A DNA stretch of 64,000 nt from Gordonia prachuapensis (GTDB lineage: Bacteria > Actinomycetota > Actinomycetes > Mycobacteriales > Mycobacteriaceae): NCBI RefSeq assembly GCF_036350515.1, contig NZ_JAZDUE010000008.1, forward strand, positions 62,001-126,000, given 5' to 3'. The notes beneath the pieces are model-generated. The model was given only the letters and a program-made list of their open reading frames with translations. It did not search any database and was not told where the DNA came from. A program made the translations under genes and the position numbers. Below are positions 36,107 to 43,507 of the stretch, piece after piece (position 1 is the stretch's first letter; every line of letters begins with the position of its first letter).

Positions 36107-36351
36107 GGGATCGATGCGCCTTCGAGGTGTCGTCGGGTACGGATCGCCATGCCTGTCTCACGGGTGCTCCGCGCTGCGGCGACAGCGGCGTCGACATGAT
36201 CGATACGGGCCTTGGCGGCTGTGGCCGTGATCTCTTCGGTCGCGGGGTTCACTACATCGAAGTGGTCTTCGGTGTCGACCCATTCGCCGGCGATGAACAT
36301 GCGATAGTGCGGAGTGCCGTTGCGGTTCACGGCGGGTGACAAGTGGGTCAA
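36103..36351 (-). pseudogene. Aldehyde dehydrogenase N-terminal remnant
   Basis: The 82-residue frame starts as a normal aldehyde dehydrogenase: HYRMFIAGEWVDTEDHFDVV, then NPATEEITATAAKARIDHVDAAVAAAR. It then leaves the family with STRETGMAIRTRRHLEGA and stops. Everything with the catalytic Glu and Cys is missing, so it is a truncated gene of about 60 conserved residues. Its stop overlaps the MmgE/PrpD start (ATGA), so it may still be translated as a leader and couple translation of that gene. An intact aldehyde dehydrogenase is at 40538. Confidence 0.75.
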
Positions 36352-36464
36352 CGAGATGTCCTTTGCGAGATCGCGGTGAAACGTCGCCCTGGGTGGCGGC
36401 CATCGTCATCGATGACGACTGCGCGTCTCAGGCTGTGACATCCCGAGAGCCGTGGATAGTGGGT

Positions 36465-36481
36465 TTCTCGTTCAGCGAGAA
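36465..36481. promoter_or_regulatory. 17-bp inverted repeat, IclR operator candidate
   Basis: TTCTCG-TTCAG-CGAGAA is a perfect 6-5-6 repeat between the iclR stop and the aldehyde dehydrogenase remnant. It lies upstream of the remnant-MmgE/PrpD unit and just after iclR. It could be an operator for that unit or a short hairpin terminator of iclR; no T-run follows. Confidence 0.4.
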
Positions 36482-36524
36482 GCGATCTGTGGTTCAGCTC
36501 TCACTCGGAACACGGCGCGAGCGG

Positions 36525-37355
36525 TCAGCGGACCTCGGTCGCGCGGCGGAGTTGCTGCTTGAGTAGCGCGATCTCCGGACTGTTCGTCGGTGACGCGGAT
36601 GCGCCGCCGACAACGGCCCGCGCTATGCCGCGCGCGGTGGTGTGCATCGCCGGAAGCAGATCGGACGGAACGCCCACATCGAAGGGTTTCGTGACCGAGA
36701 GTGCGGCGAGCGCATCACCGTCGGCACCGAGTACAGGGACCGCGATCCCCGTGGCATCGGGGTATATCCACCGCGGGATGGTGGCGTGGCCGACGCGTCG
36801 AGCGTCCTCGACAAAACGGCGGAGTTCGGTGCGGTCGACGACTGTGTGCGCGGTGAAACGGGTGATTCTCGCGGTCTCGAGAATGTCGTCGCGGACATCA
36901 GGCGGAGCAAAAGCCACCAGGATGATCCCGGGTGATGACACGAGGGCGGGAAGTCGGACACCCGGCTGGGTTACATTGGTGGCCTGGGGATTATGCGGTG
37001 AGAGTGTCTCGACGTTCACGACATCGTTACGGTCGAGGACCGATAGGAGGGTGGGTGCCTTCACGACGGCCAGCAGATCCTCCATGAAAGGCAGAGCGAT
37101 CTCACGCAGCGTGAGCACCGGGGTCGATCGTGCGGCGATCTCCCACAGGCGCATGCCGATTCGGAGCGTCAGGGCGTCGTTGCGTTCGAGCAACCCGGTA
37201 CGTACCAGGTCGTTGACGATACGATGCGCCGACGGCATCGGAATCCCGGTGCGGCGGCTCACCGCGGACGCCGTCAGGGGAGCGCCGGCGGTTTTGAACG
37301 CCTCGAGCACGTCGACGACACGGTCGATCATCGTTTCGCTGCGTGTCGGCATCAC
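36525..37355 (-). CDS. IclR-family regulator
   Basis: 276 residues with a winged helix (LTASAVSRRTGIPMPSAHRI) and an effector domain closing with ATGIAVPVLGADGDALAALS, both standard for IclR. It is divergent from the nitroreductase gene. The 62-bp gap holds a copy of the AT-rich motif found in front of other genes of the island (37396-37412). It also precedes, on its own strand, the aldehyde dehydrogenase remnant and MmgE/PrpD gene. Start ATG 37355. Confidence 0.84.
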   Translation of the reverse strand: MMPTRSETMIDRVVDVLEAFKTAGAPLTASAVSRRTGIPMPSAHRIVNDLVRTGLLERNDALTLRIGMRLWEIAARSTPVLTLREIALPFMEDLLAVVKAPTLLSVLDRNDVVNVETLSPHNPQATNVTQPGVRLPALVSSPGIILVAFAPPDVRDDILETARITRFTAHTVVDRTELRRFVEDARRVGHATIPRWIYPDATGIAVPVLGADGDALAALSVTKPFDVGVPSDLLPAMHTTARGIARAVVGGASASPTNSPEIALLKQQLRRATEVR

Positions 37356-37395
37356 TGATCACCCATCTTCGAGTTCGGCCCTTTTCACACGATAG

Positions 37396-37412
37396 TGCAT
37401 TATGTATTATTT
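37396..37412 (+). promoter_or_regulatory. Island operator motif, copy 1, over the nitroreductase promoter
   Basis: TGCATTATGTATTATTT matches 12 of 17 positions of the element at 38729. It overlaps a -10 box TATTAT (37405-37410) that lies 17 bp after TTTTCA (37382-37387) and 7 nt before the ATG. Binding would block transcription. The weakest support comes from the sequence match, the best from the promoter position. Confidence 0.45.
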
Positions 37413-37417
37413 GTGCC

Positions 37418-38140
37418 ATGACTGCTTCGAGCGAGGCGACGGATGTGGAATTGGCAGCTCGCGGACCCGCGAACATGCTGGCCAGGCTGCTCGACGACCG
37501 CTGGAGTTGTCGTGCGTTCGATGGTCGACAGGTCCCACGCGAGGCGATCGAACGTCTGGTGGCGACCGCCCAACGCTCAGCGTCGTGGTGCAACACGCAA
37601 CCGTGGCAGGTGATCGTGACCTCCGGTGCGGCCACCGAGCGCTTCCGGGAGGCGCTCGCCGCGCACGTCGCGGCGCATCCCGACGCGACGACGTTCGACT
37701 TCGATCCGCCCGCCGAGTATCGCGGTGTGTACCGGGAGCGGCGGCGCGAGAGTGGGTGGCAACTCTACGAGGCGGTCGGTGTCGAACGCGGCGATCGGGA
37801 GGCGTCGGCACGGCAGGCGCTTCAGAACTTTCGCTTCTTCGGTGCCCCTCACGTCGCGATCATCACGACCGATGCGCTCCAGGGGACATACGGCGCAGTC
37901 GACGCGGGGCTCTACGTCGGGACCTTTCTGCTCGTGGCGCACAGCCTGGGAATCGCCACCATCCCGCAGGCGGCGCTCGCCGGACGGTCCGACTTCATCC
38001 GCGAGCACTTCGGCATTCCCGATGACCGGAAGATCCTCGTCGGCATCTCGTTCGGCTACGCCGACCTCGATCACCCAGCCAACAGTTACCGGACCAGCCG
38101 TGCGTCGGTGTCGGAGACCGTGACGTGGTTCGACGAGTGA
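37418..38140 (+). CDS. Nitroreductase-family FMN oxidoreductase
   Basis: 240 residues with RWSCRAFDGRQVPREAIE (the FMN-binding RRSxRxF-type start), SASWCNTQPWQVIV, a central AVDAGLYVGTFLLVAHSLGI and the C-terminal KILVGISFGYAD. It is an FMN-dependent NAD(P)H reductase of nitro or enone compounds. TATTAT ends 7 nt before ATG 37418, so the mRNA is probably leaderless. It is divergent from iclR. As the promoter carries the island motif, it may belong to the same regulon. Confidence 0.85.
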   Translation: MTASSEATDVELAARGPANMLARLLDDRWSCRAFDGRQVPREAIERLVATAQRSASWCNTQPWQVIVTSGAATERFREALAAHVAAHPDATTFDFDPPAEYRGVYRERRRESGWQLYEAVGVERGDREASARQALQNFRFFGAPHVAIITTDALQGTYGAVDAGLYVGTFLLVAHSLGIATIPQAALAGRSDFIREHFGIPDDRKILVGISFGYADLDHPANSYRTSRASVSETVTWFDE

Positions 38141-38236
38141 GGTACGAGGTATCGGGGTACTGACAGCCTCTCCCTGTGCCGCCGACCGAAGATTAGCGTG
38201 GTCGACGTCGGGATCCGATGAGGTGAGGAGCACTCC

Positions 38237-38608
38237 ATGGTGTGGAGTCCGGAACAGCTCGACCAGCTCAGTGGTGCGGAGGAACTGCACATCAGTAGCC
38301 ATCGGCGCGACGGTTCGCTACGGCGGTGGACGCCGATCTGGGTGGTGCGCGTCGACGATGACCTCTACGTACGATCTGCGTACGGCGACCAGGGTGCGTG
38401 GTACCGGTACGCGATGGCCGGCACCGCGCGCGTTCGATCCGGCGATCTCGAGATGGATGCGACACTCGAACGGGTCGCGGATGACTCGACCAACGCCCGA
38501 GTGGCAGAAGCCTACCGGGCGAAGTATCACGACCAGCCGGGCGCGCTCGGGCCGATGTTGGCTGACACCGCGGCCCACACCACTGCCCGGTTGACGCCAA
38601 CCAAATAG
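38237..38608 (+). CDS. DUF2255 family protein
   Basis: 123 residues with the pattern of this small family: an N-terminal helix SPEQLDQLSGAEELHISSHR, the RRWTPIWVVRVDDDLYVRS strands that resemble a flavin-binding split barrel, GAWYRYAMAGTARVR, and a closing helix AYRAKYHDQPG. Members may bind F420 or FMN, but no activity is established to my knowledge. GAGGAG lies before the ATG. A hairpin follows. Confidence 0.72.
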   Translation: MVWSPEQLDQLSGAEELHISSHRRDGSLRRWTPIWVVRVDDDLYVRSAYGDQGAWYRYAMAGTARVRSGDLEMDATLERVADDSTNARVAEAYRAKYHDQPGALGPMLADTAAHTTARLTPTK

Positions 38609-38651
38609 TCGCTGAAAGCGTTGTCCGGCAACTTATCCGAGAGTCGTGACG

Positions 38652-38681
38652 GCCCGCGCATGCTTCCCTGCGTGCGCGGGC
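38652..38681 (+). terminator. Hairpin after the DUF2255 gene
   Basis: GCCCGCGCA and TGCGCGGGC form a 9-bp stem around a 12-nt loop, 43 bp beyond the stop codon and 40 bp before the next promoter. No T-run follows. Confidence 0.55.
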
Positions 38682-38721
38682 TGTCGCGTATTCGCGAGCT
38701 CTTGCTGAGTTCTTCGAAGCG

Positions 38722-38750
38722 TTGACAGCGCATAATATATTAAGTAATGT
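38722..38750 (+). promoter_or_regulatory. Promoter of the cupin-dehydrogenase operon with embedded operator
   Basis: A consensus -35 TTGACA (38722-38727) is 17 bp from TAATGT (38745-38750). The spacer is filled by CGCATAATATATTAAGT (38729-38745), the same 17 bp as 55772-55788 in inverted orientation. The inner TAATATATTA is a perfect palindrome, so a dimeric repressor would occupy exactly the polymerase contact region. Transcription would start near 38757, about 80 nt before the cupin gene. Confidence 0.75.
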
Positions 38751-38837
38751 GAGCTAGGTCATCCTGGCGACTGGTGGTGGTGTGGAACGCGCACCCGGGG
38801 GTCGTCGCCTCGATCCACAGGGAACAAGGAGTCACAA

Positions 38838-39371
38838 ATGAGTGGAGCGCATCTAGAAGCTCAGTCGCGGATCGTCGTGTCCGGCCTCGATGCCGACGGC
38901 AAGTCGACCATCCTTGCCGACGGCGACAGTGCAGTACGCACTGCGCAACCCGGCTTCACCGTCAACGAACTCTGGCAGGTGGACAGCCTCCCCGCCAAGG
39001 TGAACTCCGAGTCCACGGTAGGCGCGGATCCGGTGCTCGATCCGCCCGCCGGCGGTCTCGTCGTGCGGATCGCGGTCTTTCCGCCCGACGCCGAGTTCGA
39101 CGCCGACGCATACGCCGCGTCGCTGGACGCCTTCCACGGCTCGGACTCGCACGGCGGGGCCGGAGACGAAGCGGCCGCGGTGTGGCACGAGACCGACACC
39201 GTCGACGTTGTCACGATCATCGACGGTGAACTCTATGCCGTCACCGAGACAGCCGAGACCCTGCTGAAGCCGGGGGACACCTTCGTCACCCGTGGCGTCA
39301 AGCACATCTGGAGCAACCGCACCGACAAGCCGGTCACCTTGGTCGCGACCATGATGAGCGGCACGCGGTAA
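38838..39371 (+). CDS. Cupin-domain protein
   Basis: 177 residues. The C-terminal half is a double-stranded beta-helix: DTVDVVTIIDGELYAVTE, then LKPGDTFVTRGVKHIWSNRT, then VTLVATMMSG. The metal-binding His/Glu set of the first cupin motif is reduced, and one His remains in the second (VKHIW). Such proteins often accompany short-chain alcohol or acid pathways as small isomerases or sensors. AAGGAG lies 7 bases before the ATG. It is the first gene of the operon with the dehydrogenases and MmgE/PrpD. Its role is unknown. Confidence 0.75.
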   Translation: MSGAHLEAQSRIVVSGLDADGKSTILADGDSAVRTAQPGFTVNELWQVDSLPAKVNSESTVGADPVLDPPAGGLVVRIAVFPPDAEFDADAYAASLDAFHGSDSHGGAGDEAAAVWHETDTVDVVTIIDGELYAVTETAETLLKPGDTFVTRGVKHIWSNRTDKPVTLVATMMSGTR

Positions 39372-39410
39372 GGCTCCGGGAAGAATCGGATCGCAGAACA
39401 GGAGCGAAAG

Positions 39411-40481
39411 ATGCGTGGAGTGGTGTTCAAGGGCGACCGCGAACTCGAGGTGGCCGATTTCCCCGATCCGACGCCCGGGCCGGATGACGTCGTCATCGAG
39501 ATCAAGGCATCCGGACTGTGTGGCAGTGATCTCAAGTTCTACCGGGATCCCCCCGGTGCCGCACTGAAAGCATTGGGATTCAAGGACTTTGCATCCCGCG
39601 GTATGGACGAGGCCCCGGCGATCATCGCCGGACACGAGCCCTGCGGCGTCGTCGCGGAACTCGGCGCGAACGTCGACCCAGAGAGTTTCTCGGTGGGCGA
39701 CCGGGTGATGGTCTTCCACTACGACGGGTGCGGGTACTGCGACTCCTGTCGGACCGGGTGGACCCAGATGTGCGCACAGGGCGCAACCATCTACGGGGCG
39801 ACCGCGCACGGCGGACACGCAACCTACATGGTGGTGCCGGCGGCCACCCTCGTCCACATGCCCGAGTCGATCAGCTTCTCCGCCGGTGCAGCCATCGCGT
39901 GCGGGACCGGGACCGCCTTCGGAGCCCTCAAACGGGCTGACGTCACCGCCCGGGACACGGTCGCCGTGTTCGGCCTCGGCCCGATCGGCCAGTCGGCGGT
40001 GCAGTTCGCCGCCGCCATGGGGGCGCAGGTGATCGCGGTGGACATCGCCGAGGACCGCGTCGCGCGCGGTCCGGAGTTCGGCGCGCACCATGTGATCAAC
40101 TCGGGCACAGACGATCCGGTGGAAGCCATCCGGGAGATCACCGGAGGCCGTGGCGCCACCGTGGCGATCGAGAGCTCCGGTGCGCCGGCGGCGCGCGTGG
40201 CGGCGACTCGGGCTCTGGGGGTCTGGGGGCGGGTCGCGCTGGTCGGCCTCGGCGGCGACCTCACCCTGGACGTCTCGCCGGACATCGTCATCAAGCAGAT
40301 CTCGATACTCGGGTCGTACACGTTCTCGAATGTCGGCATGGGTGAGTGCGCACGATTCGTCGCCGACCACCACGTCGATGTCGATGCGCTGTTCACCGAT
40401 CGCTGGAACATCGAGGACGCGGAGCAGGCCTACAAGGAGTTCGACAAGCAGACCCGCGGCAAAGCAGTCATCGAGTTCTGA
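39411..40481 (+). CDS. Zinc-dependent alcohol dehydrogenase (MDR superfamily)
   Basis: 356 residues. Catalytic zinc ligands are in GLCGSDLKFYR and GHEPCGVV; the structural-zinc loop is CGYCDSCRTGWTQMC with four Cys. The cofactor site is VFGLGPIGQSAVQFA, followed by VDIAEDR, which favours NAD over NADP. It would oxidise an alcohol to an aldehyde for the aldehyde dehydrogenase encoded next. AGGAG precedes the ATG. The gap to the next gene is 56 bp. Confidence 0.87.
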   Translation: MRGVVFKGDRELEVADFPDPTPGPDDVVIEIKASGLCGSDLKFYRDPPGAALKALGFKDFASRGMDEAPAIIAGHEPCGVVAELGANVDPESFSVGDRVMVFHYDGCGYCDSCRTGWTQMCAQGATIYGATAHGGHATYMVVPAATLVHMPESISFSAGAAIACGTGTAFGALKRADVTARDTVAVFGLGPIGQSAVQFAAAMGAQVIAVDIAEDRVARGPEFGAHHVINSGTDDPVEAIREITGGRGATVAIESSGAPAARVAATRALGVWGRVALVGLGGDLTLDVSPDIVIKQISILGSYTFSNVGMGECARFVADHHVDVDALFTDRWNIEDAEQAYKEFDKQTRGKAVIEF

Positions 40482-40537
40482 CGATCCGCCCGGTGGTCGG
40501 CGAAGCCGGAATACTCTGCAAATCAGGAGCGTGTGCC

Positions 40538-42007
40538 ATGGTGTGGCAAGGAAACTACGACAAGCTGTTCATCGGCGGTAAGTGGGTCGACCCCGACTCA
40601 CACGCCACCTTCGAGGTGATCTCACCCTCCACAGAGGAGGAGATCGCCCGGGTGCCCAAGGGCACGACCGCCGATGTCGATCGCGCCGTCGCGGCAGCAC
40701 GCGACGCGTTCGATCGGGGTCCGTGGCCCCGCACCACGCTCGAGGAGCGGATCGCGTTGCTGCGCACGCTCAGCGAGAAACTGACGGCACATCAGGAGTC
40801 GATCGCCTCGCTGGTGACAGCAGAGATGGGCTGCCCGATCACGCTGTCCACCAAGATGCAGGCGATCGGCCCGCGAATGCTGCTGGACAGCTTCCTCGAC
40901 ATCGCACCGCAGTACCAGTGGAGCAGCATCCGGCAGTCGGTCACCGGCAACGGTCTGGTGACCCGCGAACCGGTCGGTGTGGTGGCCGCCATCGTCCCGT
41001 GGAACGCGCCGTTGTTGATCACCATGATCAAGCTCGCGCCCGCCCTGCTCGCCGGATGCACGATGGTCCTCAAGCCGACTCCGGAGACTCCGCTCGACAA
41101 CTACCTGCTGGCCGAACTCCTTCAGGAGAGCGGACTTCCCGACGGCGTCGTGAACGTGGTGCCGGCCGACCGCGACGTCAGCGAGTACCTGGTGCGGCAT
41201 CCGGGAGTGGACAAGGTGTCGTTCACCGGGTCCACGGCCGCAGGGCGACGAATCGGTGCCCTCTGCGGAGACGATCTGCGACGCGTCACCCTCGAACTCG
41301 GCGGCAAGTCCGCGGCCGTACTCCTCGACGACGCCGACATGGATGTCGCGATCCCGTCGATTCGTGCCCTCTCCCTTCGGAACACCGGGCAGGTGTGCAG
41401 TAACAAGACCCGTATCGTCGTGGCACAGTCGCGACGTGACGAACTGCTCGAACGCCTCGTCGACATGGTCGAGTCGATGCCGGTCGGCGACCCGTTCGAT
41501 GCGACGACCGAGATCGGACCGGTGGCCAACTCTCGGCAACGAGAGCGCGTCGAGGGCTACGTACGAGATGCCAAGGACGCCGGATTGAGGCTGCTGATCG
41601 GCGGGGGACGTCCGGCGGGCCTGGATCGCGGATACTACGTGGAGCCAACGATCTTCGCCGACGTTGACCCCGACGCCAGGATTGCGCAGGAAGAGGTGTT
41701 CGGCCCGGTACTCACCGTGCACACCTTCCGCGACGAAGCCGAGGCCGTCGACATCGCCAACAACTCCCAGTACGGGCTCAACGGATCGGTGTTCGCCGCA
41801 GATCCCGAGCACGCACTCTCGGTGGCTCGCCACATCCGCACCGGTACCGTCGAATTGAACGGAAGCGGAGTCGGATTCGGTTCGCCGATCGGTGGTTTCA
41901 AGAACAGCGGCATCGGCCGCGAAGCCGGACTCGAGGGCTTCGACGCCTACGTCGAGATCAAGTCCTACGGACTGCCCGCCGAGCTGCTGACGAAGCTCGA
42001 GAACTGA
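40538..42007 (+). CDS. NAD(P)-dependent aldehyde dehydrogenase
   Basis: 489 residues of the standard fold. EVISPSTEEEIARVPKGTTA opens the family pattern; the catalytic Glu253 is in VTLELGGKSA and nucleophile Cys287 in NTGQVCSN. VVAAIVPWNAPLL holds the Asn of the oxyanion hole and FTGSTAAGRRI binds the cofactor. ATG 40538 has AGGAG eight bases upstream; the longer open frame overlaps the alcohol dehydrogenase and is not supported. Together with that enzyme it would turn an alcohol into an acid. The stop overlaps the ATG at 42007 of the next gene. Confidence 0.9.
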   Translation: MVWQGNYDKLFIGGKWVDPDSHATFEVISPSTEEEIARVPKGTTADVDRAVAAARDAFDRGPWPRTTLEERIALLRTLSEKLTAHQESIASLVTAEMGCPITLSTKMQAIGPRMLLDSFLDIAPQYQWSSIRQSVTGNGLVTREPVGVVAAIVPWNAPLLITMIKLAPALLAGCTMVLKPTPETPLDNYLLAELLQESGLPDGVVNVVPADRDVSEYLVRHPGVDKVSFTGSTAAGRRIGALCGDDLRRVTLELGGKSAAVLLDDADMDVAIPSIRALSLRNTGQVCSNKTRIVVAQSRRDELLERLVDMVESMPVGDPFDATTEIGPVANSRQRERVEGYVRDAKDAGLRLLIGGGRPAGLDRGYYVEPTIFADVDPDARIAQEEVFGPVLTVHTFRDEAEAVDIANNSQYGLNGSVFAADPEHALSVARHIRTGTVELNGSGVGFGSPIGGFKNSGIGREAGLEGFDAYVEIKSYGLPAELLTKLEN

Positions 42008-42018
42008 TGGAGTCACAC

Positions 42019-43413
42019 GTGAGCAATTTTCCCACCGTCGAACAGGCTGTCGCGCAACTGGTTCTCGACATCGACTACGACACGTTGCCGGCGGACGGCC
42101 TGGCCGGAGCGAACCGACTCCTCCAGGACCAGTTGTCTCTACAGGTCGGCTGCGCCAGCCTGCCCTGGTGCCGATCGGTGCTCGACCTGACCCGCAGGGT
42201 GCACGTGCCCGGGACCGCGCGGATCGTGCTGACCGGCGAACAGACGAGCGCCGGTGACGCGGCCTTCGTCAACGCCACCTACGGGCACAGCTTCGAATAC
42301 GACGACGCCCACAGCGCCAGCCTGAGCCATCCGGGTAGCGCCGTCATCGCCGCAGCCCTGGCCGTCGGCGAGGAGATGGGCGCGACGATGCGTCAGGTCA
42401 TCGAAGGCGCGGTGGCCGGCTACGAGGTCTACACCCGGATCGGCACGCTGGCCGCACCGGATCTGTTGCAACGGGGATTCCACCCGCACGCGGTGCTGAC
42501 ACCGTTCGGCGCGGCCGCGGTGGTCGCCAAGATGCGCGGCTTCGACCTCGAGACAACGATGCATGCACTGTCGATCGCCTTCAGCCACAGCGCCGGAACC
42601 ACCGAGTACACGTCCTCGGGCGGCTCGGTGAAACGTGTGCACTCCGGTATCGGGACACGCAACGGTATCCGCGCGGCGGAGATGGCCGAGGCCGGGATCA
42701 CCGGACCGTTGTCCTTCCTCACCGGCGGAAAGGGCTTCTTCAGTACCTTCGTCGTCAACGAGGTCACCGACGACGACGCGCGACTATTCGCGCCCGAGCG
42801 GCCGTATGAGATCGCGGGGCCGCTGATCAAGCCGTATTGCTGTTGCGGTTACAACCACGCGTTCATCGACGGCGCACGGCAGTTCGCGGACCGCGTCGCC
42901 GACATCGAGCGAGTTGAACTCGGAATCCAGTCCGCCGGTGACGTGGTGGTGGGCAACCGCAACGTCAACGCGTGGGCCCCCCGGCAGATCGAGCATCTGC
43001 AGTACAGCCTGCCGTTTCAGTTCTCACTCGCGGTACTGGGCAGGGGCAATGGATACGAGACGCACAAGACGTATCTCGAGGGCGATCTGGACGTCAGCAC
43101 GACCGGCGAGCTGGGCGCATTCGCCCAGCGTGTGAGCATTGCGGTGAAGCCCGAGCTCGGCACCGCATACCCGACGAAGATGGTCGCCGACATCACGGTC
43201 GTCTTCACCGACGGCAGTGCGGAGCATCTGTTCGTCGAGGACTCGATCGGATCGGCCGACAAACCGATGACACAGGCCGACCTGGACGCCAAGTTCCGCG
43301 ACCTGACCGTGACGAATCTCGGGGCAGAGCGCAGCGACGAGCTCCTGCGGGTCATCAACAAGGCGGACCCGGCGATGCCGGTGGCCGAACTGGTGTCGCT
43401 GCTCGTCCGGTGA
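42019..43413 (+). CDS. MmgE/PrpD family protein (copy 2)
   Basis: About 464 residues. The family pattern is clear: NATYGHSFEYDDAHSASLSH is the His/Asp-rich active-site segment, AGYEVYTRIG, GFHPHAVLTPFGAAAVVAKMRG and KPYCCCGYNHAFIDGARQ follow. Known members include cis-aconitate decarboxylase and 2-methylcitrate dehydratase. GTG 42019 has GGAG six bases before it; ATG 42007 overlaps the previous stop and is the alternative. It precedes the CoA-transferase, lyase and hydratase genes, as the MmgE/PrpD gene PA0881 does in the Pseudomonas itaconate locus. Confidence 0.86.
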   Translation: MSNFPTVEQAVAQLVLDIDYDTLPADGLAGANRLLQDQLSLQVGCASLPWCRSVLDLTRRVHVPGTARIVLTGEQTSAGDAAFVNATYGHSFEYDDAHSASLSHPGSAVIAAALAVGEEMGATMRQVIEGAVAGYEVYTRIGTLAAPDLLQRGFHPHAVLTPFGAAAVVAKMRGFDLETTMHALSIAFSHSAGTTEYTSSGGSVKRVHSGIGTRNGIRAAEMAEAGITGPLSFLTGGKGFFSTFVVNEVTDDDARLFAPERPYEIAGPLIKPYCCCGYNHAFIDGARQFADRVADIERVELGIQSAGDVVVGNRNVNAWAPRQIEHLQYSLPFQFSLAVLGRGNGYETHKTYLEGDLDVSTTGELGAFAQRVSIAVKPELGTAYPTKMVADITVVFTDGSAEHLFVEDSIGSADKPMTQADLDAKFRDLTVTNLGAERSDELLRVINKADPAMPVAELVSLLVR

Positions 43414-43444
43414 CGATCAGAGATCATCTGATCAGCACAAACCC

Positions 43445-43475
43445 TTGCTCTGAGATTATGGATAATATATTGTTG
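43445..43475 (+). promoter_or_regulatory. Promoter and island operator before the CoA-transferase gene
   Basis: TTGCTC (43445-43450) and TATTGT (43468-43473) are 17 bp apart. TGGATAATATATTGTTG (43459-43475) overlaps the -10 box and shares the ATAATATATT core with the sites at 38729 and 55772. The gap between the MmgE/PrpD stop and this gene is otherwise short, so expression may come both from here and from read-through. Confidence 0.55.
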
Positions 43476-43507
43476 TGGCACACGCCATAGCCGACCAGGA
43501 GTGGACA

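Noticed and set aside
38853..42016. Long minus-strand open frames opposite cupin, ADH and ALDH
   Set aside because: The plus-strand products have catalytic motifs and ribosome binding sites; the antisense products have none.
34688..43413. Methylcitrate (propionate) cycle based on the PrpD homologues
   Set aside because: No methylcitrate synthase or methylisocitrate lyase gene is near, and the MmgE/PrpD family covers other reactions.
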